Shown piece after piece: positions 52,955-62,500 of a stretch of DNA of 64,000 bases. Source of the DNA: Flectonema sp. DT1601 (lineage: Eukaryota; Euglenozoa; Diplonemea; Diplonemida; Diplonemidae). The DNA is taken from positions 372,001 through 436,000 of the forward strand of contig OZ025860.1 in NCBI GenBank assembly GCA_964019425.1, written 5' to 3'. Positions within the stretch are counted from its first letter, which is position 1; every line of letters starts with the position of its first letter. The notes under the pieces were generated by a model. It worked only from the letters and a program-made list of their open reading frames with translations, was not told where the DNA came from and searched no databases. Made by a program: the position numbers and the translations under genes.

Positions 52955-54366
52955 ATTTGTATGCTGACCTTTTGAGGGTGAAAATAGAATAGAGAAAACA
53001 ACATATCGGAAAAATGGGAATCAAACAAACATATACCATCACTGATTCTCAACATTGGTATCAAAGCAGAGGAACGATGGGAAGATTTGGGGAGGGCGGA
53101 AACGGCTCGTTGTCTACAAGGGGAAGGGGATTTGGACCACCCAAAACAGAAAAAACAAAAATTGGAAGAAATAAAATAATTCACAGCAAAACATTTTCGA
53201 CAGGTCCATCAACCATCGTCGTTAAAGTTTTTTTTTTTTTTTTTTTTTTTTTCGCTGTAAGATTGACACTCTAAATAGAATTATTTAATAAGAAAAATAA
53301 ATTCGCCTCAACCTAATAAAATAGATCAACAAATAAAATTGTGAAATAACCAAGATGAGGTGTTTTCACATTGTTTTTTTTTTTTTTTTTTTTCCTTTAA
53401 ATAATTCGGAGGGGAAAAAGCAATCCTTCATTCATATCGAAGGGGTAATGAATGAAGGCAAAAAAAAAAAAAAAATGATATCATTCTTCTTTTTGAAATT
53501 AGAAATTGCTGCGCACAGATAACGCAAATAAAACAACCCCAGAGAGACGTAAAAAGAAATTCTATGGGAAAAAATGGAAACTTGGGAAGCCTGTGGGTGG
53601 TGGTATGTAATCTAGTTGCTGGTAATTTTTTATTTTTTTTTTCTCCCTATGCTCCGTACTTTTTTCGTTTTAAAAGTAACTTGTTTTGTTGATTTTTGTT
53701 TTTGTTTTTGTTTTTTACCCTTTCGCATGACCAACAACAGCACATTAAGATACTTAGCTAAAAGATCACACCTGCTGTGGCCATTGAACTCAACACACAA
53801 CCACATCGTTGTCCAAGAGAGTGACTGTTCTATAATTATCTATTGCAATGTTGCATTATGCGTTTTTTTATTATTATTATTTTTTTTTTTTCTTGAGAAC
53901 ACAAAACCATTGGCTGAGTTCAGAATTGCGTGTGTAACCCTAACCGAGTCTTTAAACGTTAAAAATAGAACGATCAAGGTTGGAATTTAAAACACGTTAC
54001 ACAAACAAACAGTTCAGAAGGGACGATGGAATAAAGGATACGAGTCTATACCTCATAGCAGCAGATAAAATAAAGGGAAGGGGGTAAGGGGAGAAAAGTA
54101 AAACGTCTATTTGGAGAGGAAGGAAACCGCAGCTTTCGACGGAATGGTGCGTCTGTATTGTCGAAGCAGGTTACTATGATCTACGACAAAAAGGGCAGTG
54201 TAGTCGACACTCCCTTTTTTTTTTTTTTTTTTTTTTTTACTGTTGTCAAGTTCTATTCACTTTTTACTGATGCCATTTTCTTCTTTTTTTTTTTTTCTAA
54301 AAAAAAAAAAAAAAAAGAAATCAGAAATCAGAAATGGAAAAGGAACACATCAGAACTTAAAATCAC
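52955..54366. other. 1.4 kb spacer
   Basis: The 5' flank of SWR1 contains a pyrimidine-rich, G/C-richer block at about 53050-53150 (minus strand). Further on are T-runs at 53229-53252 and 53374-53393, a perfect 11-bp hairpin at 53425-53458 and a T/A palindrome at 54281-54316. No gene called; the plus-strand frame 53014-53274 ends in poly-F and looks like noise. Confidence 0.55.
53425..53458. repeat. perfect 11-bp hairpin CCTTCATTCAT/ATGAATGAAGG
   Basis: Arms at 53425-53435 and 53448-53458 with a 12-base loop, followed on the plus strand by an A-run. It lies between the kinesin 3' end and the SWR1 start. Confidence 0.75.
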
Positions 54367-57205
54367 TTAGATTGCCTGAATAGACCTGTTGACAAGACTT
54401 TGAAGCTGTCTGACCTCATTATTCAACCGACTACGAGAATCAGAATCTGCTGTTGGAAGATAGCAGGAGTTGAGAAGGTTACTAATGTTGTCTACTTTAG
54501 ATTTCATCTTCGATTCCATAATAGTCTTCAGCGCTTCTCTGTCTTTAGTAAGCGTCGCGAGACGTCTTTGAAGCGATAGCAGCTCTCTCTCACGTGCAGC
54601 TGAAGAAGGATGAGAAGTACTGTGCTGCTGTTGGTCTTTGACCATTTTAATTGCGTTTTGAGCTTCCTCAAGTTCTACACTCTGCTGTCTTAACTTCCAT
54701 TCTAAATGTTTTACTCGAGTGTCGTCATGCATCTGCTTTGAAGGACCAGCTTGTAAATTCGACACGTCGTTAAACGCCATCCTGCCGGAGTTGTTTTCAT
54801 CAAATTTACGCGCGTCAGTTTCAGCTAGCTGAACTTTATTCCAAACTCTGTTGTGTTCATTCTCTTGATTACCTCCATCAGGTATGTTGTACCTTCTTCT
54901 GGTTGAAAAGAGTTCAAACTGAAGTCTTTCCGCTTCCTTAACAGCCTGTTTGTGTTGTTATGTGCGTAGTAAACTCTCATGTGTTAAATACATTCAAGAG
55001 TGAGTAACTTGTTACATACGTGACGACGTTCTGCTTCCTTGGAATCGGCTTCTCTCTTCATGCCAGCAATCTTCTCCTCGTATGGGATCTTAGTAGCTGC
55101 CATCTCTTTGTTTACAATATCCTGAAGACGGGCATGTGATTCAGAGTTCTGTTTGTTTATTATTTTTTTTTGATTCTGATTGATGTATAAAGTAAAAACA
55201 ATAAATCACAAACCTGAACACCTCCTTCAAGAGAGCTCAACTGAAGTTTGTATTCCGCATTACGGAGGTGTTCCTCAATGAGTTGGTGCTTTGATTTCCA
55301 CACTTCGATTTCTCTTTTGTGAGCAGAGACCTGTTCTGAAATAGTATTTTGAACCATCGTTCCAATACGTTCCTTCAAGATGTAGTCCATCGCAGCTTTC
55401 TCTTCCTGAGCTTCGAGGAGTCGGTCTCTTATGTTTGGAGGCTGGAGAGCCATTTCTTGTTTTACTTGATTGAGTAGTTGGTGAAGTTCATGAACTTTCT
55501 CTTCAGTTGATATAAAATATTCTTCTGTTGGATCACGAGGAGCTCCTTCAGCCAACCAACGAGGCTTACCATTAATAACTTCTCTTTTTAATTGAGAAGG
55601 TTGATGAGTTAAATTATCCAACTCTCCTGATAACGATCCTGAAACCTGCTGAGCTGCAGACTTACACTTCGCGCAAACTGAGGCACGAAGCATTGCTTCT
55701 GTTCGTTGATCAAGGGCTTCTTCCATTAGCTTTTGTTGGTGATCATAGGCATCTAATTCCTCTTGTAGAGACAGTATTGATTCGTCTCTCTCATTTAGTC
55801 TGGCGGTGAGTCCAATCATGATGTCTCGTTGTTTTAGGAGGAGTTGTTTATAGCGATCGACTTGAGCTTTGTCTTCTTCGATTACTTGACGTTCCTTATC
55901 AAGTTCATCAAGTCTGGTCATGTATTCTGCTGAGACTTTGTGAATAGCATCTCTAAAGTCAGGATCGTTACTTTTGTCAGCATATGATGGATTTAGTTGA
56001 GCTGCTACCGATGCTGGTATACTCTCGCCTTGTAGCTTACGTTCTTCAACCATGGTGGATAGTTGTTCTCTTAGCTTTTCAAGTTCCTTTTCATATTTTT
56101 TTATTAATCCTTTCTGACCGACATCTTCATTTACAACAGCGTCGTTCTTAATATTCTTAGCACGGTTGGCATACTTTAAAGTTGATAAAGACTCAGTGTA
56201 ACTATCAGGTGCTGGACTGATGGTGGCAATCATCGTAGTCTTGCAATTACCTCCAAGTGAATCTTCTAAAATTCGAGTAAGTTTAGAATCTCTGTAAGGA
56301 ACATACTGTCTAGTGTTGCCATCCTTCGATGTTAAAGCAGCAATTACATTACCAAGATGAGATAAAGATTTGTTTATGTACTTTGATTCTTCGAGTCGTT
56401 GTCCAGTGGCTCCGGTTTGCCTGATTTTTTCAGATCCTGCCAAATCAACAAGATTGAGTTGTCCACCTTTTACCTTTGAAATCTGTTCATTCTCACCACT
56501 TCCTTCCATTGTAGTCTCACAAACAACAATACGAAAGATTGCGTGAGAACGGGATGATAACTCTGACATTCTCATATTGGCGGTTACTCGTTCTCTGCCT
56601 CCACGTTCCATCAAAGAACAGATCTCTTGAGGGGATCGAACTGGCCACAATGATAGTTGACGAACATAAACACCTTTATCTTTTCCCTCACGAATTGATA
56701 ATCCTTGAGCACCAGGTCTCAATAAGTCTGAGATGACTTCGTTGTAGATTTGCATGTATGATGCGCGAACTCTGAATCTTCGATTTTCAGGACAACTTTT
56801 AATGTAATCAAAAATATCTTCCGTAGCTCTCGGAATGATACCTTTCTCTTTACCAACTCCTTCCATTGTGTAAGTCTTTCCTGTTCCAGTTTGACCATAA
56901 GCGATCATGGTTGCATTGTATCCAGAGAGGACTGCTTCTACAGCTGGTCTTGCAGTATTTTCGTAAACATCTTTTTGTTGAGCAGCCTGATCATAAACTC
57001 TATCAAAAGTAAATACCTGGGAGCTGTATACTCCTCCTCTTCCGTCTTCAGTATCTAAGTGCTCGAGGATAGTGATGGTCTTGTCTTCATCAGGAGGTAT
57101 CTTAACTATGCTGTAGAACTGTTTGTCTGAATCTAACTCTCGCTGGGCTGGTGGCCTAACTCGAATGACAACTTTGAAATTCTCATTTACTTCTTCCGCA
57201 GTCAT
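54367..57205 (-). CDS. kinesin with N-terminal motor and coiled-coil tail (3 exons)
   Basis: Exons 55214-57205, 55020-55148 and 54367-54945 join in phase 0 to 899 residues; introns 65 and 74 bp. The motor occupies residues about 8-365: NENFKVVIRVRPPAQRE, P-loop YGQTGTGKTYTME, switch I NMRMSELSSRSHAIF, switch II LVDLAGSEKIRQTGATG, and KYINKSLSHLGNVIAAL. The tail is predicted coiled coil (KKYEKELEKLREQLSTMVEE and long Glu/Lys heptads). It is interrupted by a Cys pair ASVCAKCKSA and a VINGKPRW segment that recalls the NGxPxW motif of the two scaffold proteins. An N-terminal motor means probably plus-end directed. Subfamily not assigned. Confidence 0.92.
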
Positions 57206-57726
57206 CTAATGCGTGAGGGGGGAGAATTTGGGAGGGAGAAAATACCTGGAAAAAAATTATAGTTTTTATGTGCTGCGAGCGTAAAGTGTAATTCAATTAT
57301 AAGCACAACGATCATTAATAACAACAAAAAAAAAAAAAAAAAAAATGACAAAAAAAAATGACAAAAACGTTTAACCATAAAAAAGAAGAAAACGAATGCA
57401 TCGGTGTATACCACATAATGGTTTAAAGGAACAGAAGGGGGGCATCTGTATTGTACCAGAGTTAACTGATGTGACACATGTTTACTAAAGGCAATGTTAG
57501 GTAAACACTCTGCACATGACGTAGAGGACTTTACATTATAATAAATGTTTCTAACTACACATTCCTTTCTCCAAGAGGAGCGGAGTGGGAAAAAAAAAAA
57601 GGAACGGAGGACAAGATCAAAGACTGTTGGCGCTCAAGAAAGACGGCAAGATAATTGGAAATGAGCGCTCTCACAGAACAAAGTGGAAAAAAAAAAAAAA
57701 AAGAAGGGGAAAAAAAGAGAGAATCA
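57206..57726. other. 521-bp spacer
   Basis: 5' flank of the kinesin and 3' flank of the zinc-finger gene; A-runs at 57325-57345 and 57686-57702. Nothing else seen. Confidence 0.5.
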
Positions 57727-58668
57727 CTACGAAGACCCTGACAATAAATTATACTTTTTAAGTCTTCGGTGTTCCTCAATCTCTCTAATGTATTGATGAG
57801 CGTCGTATTTAGAACAGGTCTTAATCGAAACAACAAAAGGAAGTCCCTTCACAGGATCAAGTCGAACAGTGAAATCAACAATCTTATGAGTTAAACAAGG
57901 ACTGTCTTCTGTAATGGCCCTCTCAAAGTAGATGTCTCGTGAGAGGATTTCAAAAGTCTGTTCACACGAAATAAAACCCGTCGATGATTCCTTTGAATGC
58001 ATCTTAACCCTTCCTCTGTAGATTGTCGTTGGTAATATTTTAGGAACGTGAACAACTTCCCACAAACTAACTTCATAGTTCGGATATTTATGAACAACAA
58101 GCGACACAGCGAGACCCTTAATATATGTAAGTGGGACAGGAGTTAGGAACATACCATCATAAGATATGATAAGTTTACCGTTATCAGAAAGGTTAATAAT
58201 CCAGGGGTGTTCTGGCTTTTCGTATTGTAAAGAAAGAATTTTCGAATGTGCATCTCTGCTTTCGGATGGGATTAAGAATTTACTCGTATCACAACATATG
58301 ATGTGGGTCCCGTTAAATCTCCACAGAGCATTGGTATTGCGATATTCGTGACAGCAGATAGCATCAGTTTCACTTTCACGAGATAGGTACCGAGTTCTCC
58401 CATCACTGATTGGTTGGCTAACTCTGTTTGCTCTAAAGAATATTTTAACTCCTTCTGGTATATCAACTTCCATCTGAATCTGTTCGACAGTCTCAACTTC
58501 ACCGACAGCACAATTCTCAATTGCAGCGTTTAACAGACCCATGTCAGCTCCACTCTTTTCAACTTTATTTCTGTGTTTCTTTCCCTTCTTGTGTTTAGCC
58601 CAATCAGACTCCGGCATAGTAGTTCCACACAGCGAACATGACATTTTAGTTGGGGAAGATTTTACCAT
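57727..58668 (-). CDS. C2H2 (U1-like) zinc-finger protein, unknown function
   Basis: 313 residues. An N-terminal C2H2 finger CSLCGTTMPESDWAKHKKGKKHRNKV (seen in parts; Cys-x2-Cys..His-x5-His) of the U1/matrin or jaz type usually binds double-stranded or structured RNA. The rest (for example EGVKIFFRANRVSQP, HIICCDTSKFLIP, PWIINLSDNGKLIISYDG) looks like a folded, beta-rich domain with no recognised family. Single exon; TATCATCAG acceptor about 29 nt before the ATG. It lies just downstream of the DOT1-like gene with a 182-bp gap. Confidence 0.7.
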   Translation of the reverse strand: MVKSSPTKMSCSLCGTTMPESDWAKHKKGKKHRNKVEKSGADMGLLNAAIENCAVGEVETVEQIQMEVDIPEGVKIFFRANRVSQPISDGRTRYLSRESETDAICCHEYRNTNALWRFNGTHIICCDTSKFLIPSESRDAHSKILSLQYEKPEHPWIINLSDNGKLIISYDGMFLTPVPLTYIKGLAVSLVVHKYPNYEVSLWEVVHVPKILPTTIYRGRVKMHSKESSTGFISCEQTFEILSRDIYFERAITEDSPCLTHKIVDFTVRLDPVKGLPFVVSIKTCSKYDAHQYIREIEEHRRLKKYNLLSGSS

Positions 58669-58850
58669 TTGGTGGTGGGTTTGTATGTTATTTCTTACTG
58701 ATGATATATAAAAAGAAATATTTGTTTATATAAAAATAATACTATTAATGGTCACGTATTGACATTGGCGTTTGGTACAAGGGAAACGCAAGTCAAAATA
58801 AGAATATATAAATAAAAAGAAAATACAATAATACAAGTTATACAAAATAA

Positions 58851-59570
58851 TTAACCAACATAAGGAATGTCAGTTCTGGTATACATAAATAAATCACCAG
58901 GTTCATTGGTCCATTCTACATCTCCTGGTCCCCATTGAAATTTTACTTTTTCAAAATATTTAGTGACACCGACATTTTCCCGATCGGGTACCAGGTCGCT
59001 CATGATAAATATTCTACTTCCTGTTCTTAATCTGTATAGCTGTCCTAGTAAAAAGGCATTCAGCTGAATTGGAAATAATAAATTAGTACACCAAAGTATA
59101 TCAATGGTCGGTGATAGCTGAGGAAGATGATGACGTAGGTCACCTTTCAGATATGAAATATCAGGTTCCGGAATATTATTAACTTGTCGGTACGCAGAAA
59201 ACTTATTTTCAGCTTCAAGAGCAACGTTTAAGTTGCATTCAGCTATTTCTATTCCTGTGCATTGACATCCGTATCTGGTAGCAACATGAGCTATGATGTT
59301 TCCAATGCCGCAACCGGCATCGACGAAATGATCGTTCGGAGTCGCGTTCATCATAGTCATGATTCTGTCGACAAGAGGGTCTAATATAAACTTAGGACAC
59401 TTAACCCATCCAAGCATCTTTCTCTTCTTTTCACAAGATGCGTAGATTTCATTTTTAATTATGGTAATTTCGTTGACTGTCGGAACTTTTTTTTTTGATG
59501 CTTTCTTCAATTGCTTTCCACCATGATGAATAGAATCGTGTGTTTTAACGTGAAACACTTTTTTTACCAT
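58851..59570 (-). CDS. DOT1-like histone H3 lysine methyltransferase
   Basis: 239 residues. SAM-binding motifs read FVDAGCGIGNIIAHVATRYG (about 86-105) and CTGIEIAECNLNVA; a later segment ILWCTNLLFPIQLNAFLLGQ matches the DOT1 motif (V/I-x-NNFAFxxxVxxxL). DOT1 enzymes methylate a lysine on the nucleosome core face (H3K79; H3K76 in trypanosomes, where DOT1A/B are similarly short). The N-terminal 40 residues are Lys-rich, probably for DNA or nucleosome contact. It is diverged at the first motif (DAGCGIG instead of DLGSGVG). Strong CT-rich tract CTCTCCCTCTCTCTCCCAAC just upstream of the ATG. Alternative: another Rossmann methyltransferase. Confidence 0.75.
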   Translation of the reverse strand: MVKKVFHVKTHDSIHHGGKQLKKASKKKVPTVNEITIIKNEIYASCEKKRKMLGWVKCPKFILDPLVDRIMTMMNATPNDHFVDAGCGIGNIIAHVATRYGCQCTGIEIAECNLNVALEAENKFSAYRQVNNIPEPDISYLKGDLRHHLPQLSPTIDILWCTNLLFPIQLNAFLLGQLYRLRTGSRIFIMSDLVPDRENVGVTKYFEKVKFQWGPGDVEWTNEPGDLFMYTRTDIPYVG

Positions 59571-59793
59571 TTTTCTTTTTTTGTTGGGAGAGAGAGGGAG
59601 AGTTAACTGTTTTGATTTTTATAAGTAAAATACAAAATGTATTGTATCATATAAAACAACATAACTATAATTTAACATTATTTTAGATACTATGTGACAA
59701 GGTGTCAGGCGTAACTTAGCCTTTTGAAGTAACTATTAGGTTTCGAGAACCTCTTAGTGAGATCTGACGAGTTGGTTGGAAAGTAAATAAAAA

Positions 59794-59962
59794 GAATTGG
59801 CTTTAACTTCAACTATACAGAAAATAATGATATAACACTGTGATTTTTTTGTTTGTGCACGAAACCGTGAACCGACTTAAACTGATAAAGCTAAAGGAGG
59901 TTTACGTGTGCTGCCCAACATTCTTTTTCGTTCTTACAATACTTGTTAAATGCAAAAAAAAA
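59794..59962 (+). repeat. dispersed repeat R1, copy b
   Basis: Starts GAATTGGCTTTAACTTC, includes TGTGCACGAAACCGTGAACC and AGGTTTACGTGTGCTGCCC, and ends GTTAAATGC plus A-run. Close relative of copy a in the MSH3 intron (differences scattered, none large), diverged relative of copy c. Confidence 0.75.
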
Positions 59963-60320
59963 TAATTAACATCAGTATTGGTCTCCTGCAAGCAGTCACT
60001 GTCGCTTCGATACTGTGGGGTGGAAAAGAAAATTGTGATGGGGAAAAATAAATATCTATTGCACAGTCAATAACTTCTCTTTCGAGGTTGTTGTGCTAAT
60101 TTGGTATTTTTTTAATTTTTTCATTTCATTTTTCTAAAATTTTTTTTTTTGTTCAGAGTTGCTAACAAAACCTTGGTCTTCATTCATTTTTTTTTTTTTT
60201 TTTGTACATAATTTTTTTTAAAAATATTAAAAAAAGGGCAACTATTCAACATAAAAACAAAGTTACAAACTAAATATAAAAAATATATAAAAAAATTAAA
60301 AAAAACGAGTTAAACCAAAA

Positions 60321-60346
60321 CCCGTCCAAAACATCATTTGGACGGG
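60321..60346. repeat. perfect 10-bp hairpin 3' of SPAG6
   Basis: CCCGTCCAAA (60321-60330) and TTTGGACGGG (60337-60346) with a six-base loop, about 150 bases after the SPAG6 stop codon. On the minus strand it is followed by a T-rich stretch. Possibly a 3' UTR or processing element. Confidence 0.7.
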
Positions 60347-60462
60347 CGAAAAAAAAACAGGAGAAAAAGAAATAATGAAAAAAAAAAAAAAGAAGAAGAA
60401 GAAAAAAAAAACTCCATCCATCCACCCAAACTACTAACAGTCTTTATACAAGACATTCGGTG

Positions 60463-60493
<31 letters not shown>

Positions 60494-62169
60494 TTATTGC
60501 GTGTTTTGGTACACGTCTATTTTGTCAAGGAACGTATTGGGAGTGGATGGGTCAAAGTACTCGACAATCTCTGGAGGATAGGCTTTATTTATCATTATTA
60601 TTGATTCATGTAGTTTTGATCCAGGCTCTGCTTTTATCTTCTGCAAAACAGCAAGCCCTCTATTCGCAACAAATTCACGTTTTGCCCCGATATCATTCGG
60701 TAGAATTTTAGCAAATTGAGCACAGACGTATTTTAATATATTGTGAGGAGCGTGAAAGTTCAAGAGAGGCTCTAAAGCAGGGAGGTGAACGCATTTCATG
60801 ACAACACTCTTGAGTGATCTTTTTGCTTTCATTTTTAAATCATCACTTGAGTCTTTATCAAGATACGCATCTAACAATCGAGGAAGTATATTACAATCAG
60901 CAATTGACTTTGCGTGTTCTGGAGTATGTCGTCCAACTTGACCAAGAGACCAGGCAGCAGCTGCTCGTAAATGATCTTCACTTTCCTTCTCTAATGCCTG
61001 TCCGAGAGGTGGAATACCTTTGCTGACAACGACTGCTAATGCGAGTGTATCACTGAAAGCACTTATATATCCTAATGTCATTATACCAGGTAGTCTTGCA
61101 TTACCAGTTGTCTCGTGGACATAGTCAACTAGTGCTCCAACACCACCTGCATTCACAATTAGCTGTGCTAATTCTGGTGTGTGTTTAGCTACTTCTCTAA
61201 TACAAGTGGCGGCATTCTTACGAACCACATCATCCAAGTCTTTTAGAAGAGTGAATATTTTAGGAAATATCTCTCCCTCGACTACCAGTTCAGCTAACTC
61301 GACGCTGTGTTTGGCAATCTGAGCAAGACATTGACAGACTTGTCGTTTTAACTTTGAATCACTGTTTGTTATTAAAGGTGCCAGATGATTTATTGCTCCA
61401 TTATCAACGACAACTTGTGCTAACTCAGGAGAGTGTTTCGCGATATCAGAGAGAGTACTGGCAGCGATTCTCTTAAGACTTAATTCTGGTTCTTGTACAC
61501 AGAGAACCAGGTAGTGGGTTGCTCCATTATCTGCGACAGCCTGTGCTAAGTCACCATTGTGTCTGGCTATGTATCCGAGAGCCCATGCTGCTCCTTCCTT
61601 CACACCTGGATCAAATTCCTCCAAGCATCCTACTAATTGATCAACAGCACCAGCGTCAACAACTGCCTGCGCTAATTGCGGGGAATGCTTCGCTACTGAT
61701 CGGAGTACGAAGGCTGCTGATTTCTTAAAATATCTATTTTGTTCACTCAATGAATAAACCTATTTTATTATTTTTTTTTTTATATATATATTTATGCTGT
61801 CTGCAATTGTGTTCATTCAAACATAAACGAATCCATACCAACTGCTGCAGAATTTCTTGCTGAACTACCTGTTCTGCGAGTTCGTCGTTATAAGCAGCAA
61901 GTCTGTTTAGTTTGTTGTTGTTATTTTTCTCTCTCAAACTCATCAGATTGATTTAACACGGCAAAGACAAACCTTCCTAACGCTAAAGCAGCTGACTGTT
62001 GTATAGATTCAACATTATCTAACAAGAGAGGTCGTAGTAGTGACATAGCTCCTGCATTTTGAAGAGCAACAATTTGCTGAGGTCTCGTTGCCAACTCAGC
62101 TATCATTTGAACGAACTTAACTCTCGCTCGCTGGTAGTCTTCCAGCCCCTGCATCAACTGACGCGGCAT
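60494..62169 (-). CDS. SPAG6: axonemal central-pair protein SPAG6/PF16 (3 exons)
   Basis: Exons 61973-62169, 61839-61902 and 60494-61759 (introns 70 and 79 bp) splice in frame to 508 residues, the length of human SPAG6 (about 509). The protein is a chain of armadillo repeats that stabilises the C1 central-pair microtubule. It shows the highly conserved text QFVQM-like KFVQMIAELATRPQ, LALGRLAAYNDELAE across splice 1, QLVYSLSEQNRYFKKSAAFV across splice 2, DPGVKEGAAWALGYIARHN and LPGIMTLGYISAFSD. The ATG follows TTGTTGTCTTAG. Strong evidence for a 9+2 flagellum. Confidence 0.95.
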
Positions 62170-62357
62170 GTTTGCAGCCGACCTGTTCTAAGACAACAAA
62201 AGAATTATACTGCAACTCTCTTAAACAAGAAACTACTAAATAAACTTAAAATTATATAAGAGGGAAAGAGACAAAGAATCCATAAATAGATTTTTTTTTT
62301 TTTTTTTTTTTTTTCGCACAATTGTTGATTACTAAAAGTTGCAAAAATGAACAGATA

Positions 62358-62395
<38 letters not shown>

Positions 62396-62500
62396 TAGAG
62401 AGATTCCACATAATTCTGAGTACTAAGAAAAACAAATCAAAAAAAAAAAAAAAGCTACAATTTTGTATAAAAAAAATAAAAAAAAAGATACAAAGAGACA
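62170..62500. other. 331-bp spacer, poly-A/T
   Basis: T-run at 62291-62314 and A-run at 62359-62393; nothing else. Confidence 0.55.

Larger units (their letters stand above)
59571..60493. other. 0.9 kb spacer with repeat R1 copy b and 3' hairpin
   Basis: Holds repeat R1 copy b (59794-59962), homopolymer runs and a perfect 10-bp hairpin (60321-60346) about 150 bases 3' of the SPAG6 stop. No gene seen. Confidence 0.6.

Noticed and set aside
53014-53274. 86-residue plus-strand frame (GRFGEGGNGS..RGRGFGPP)
   Set aside because: Lies on the antisense of a pyrimidine-rich 5' flank and ends in poly-F; wrong strand for the array.
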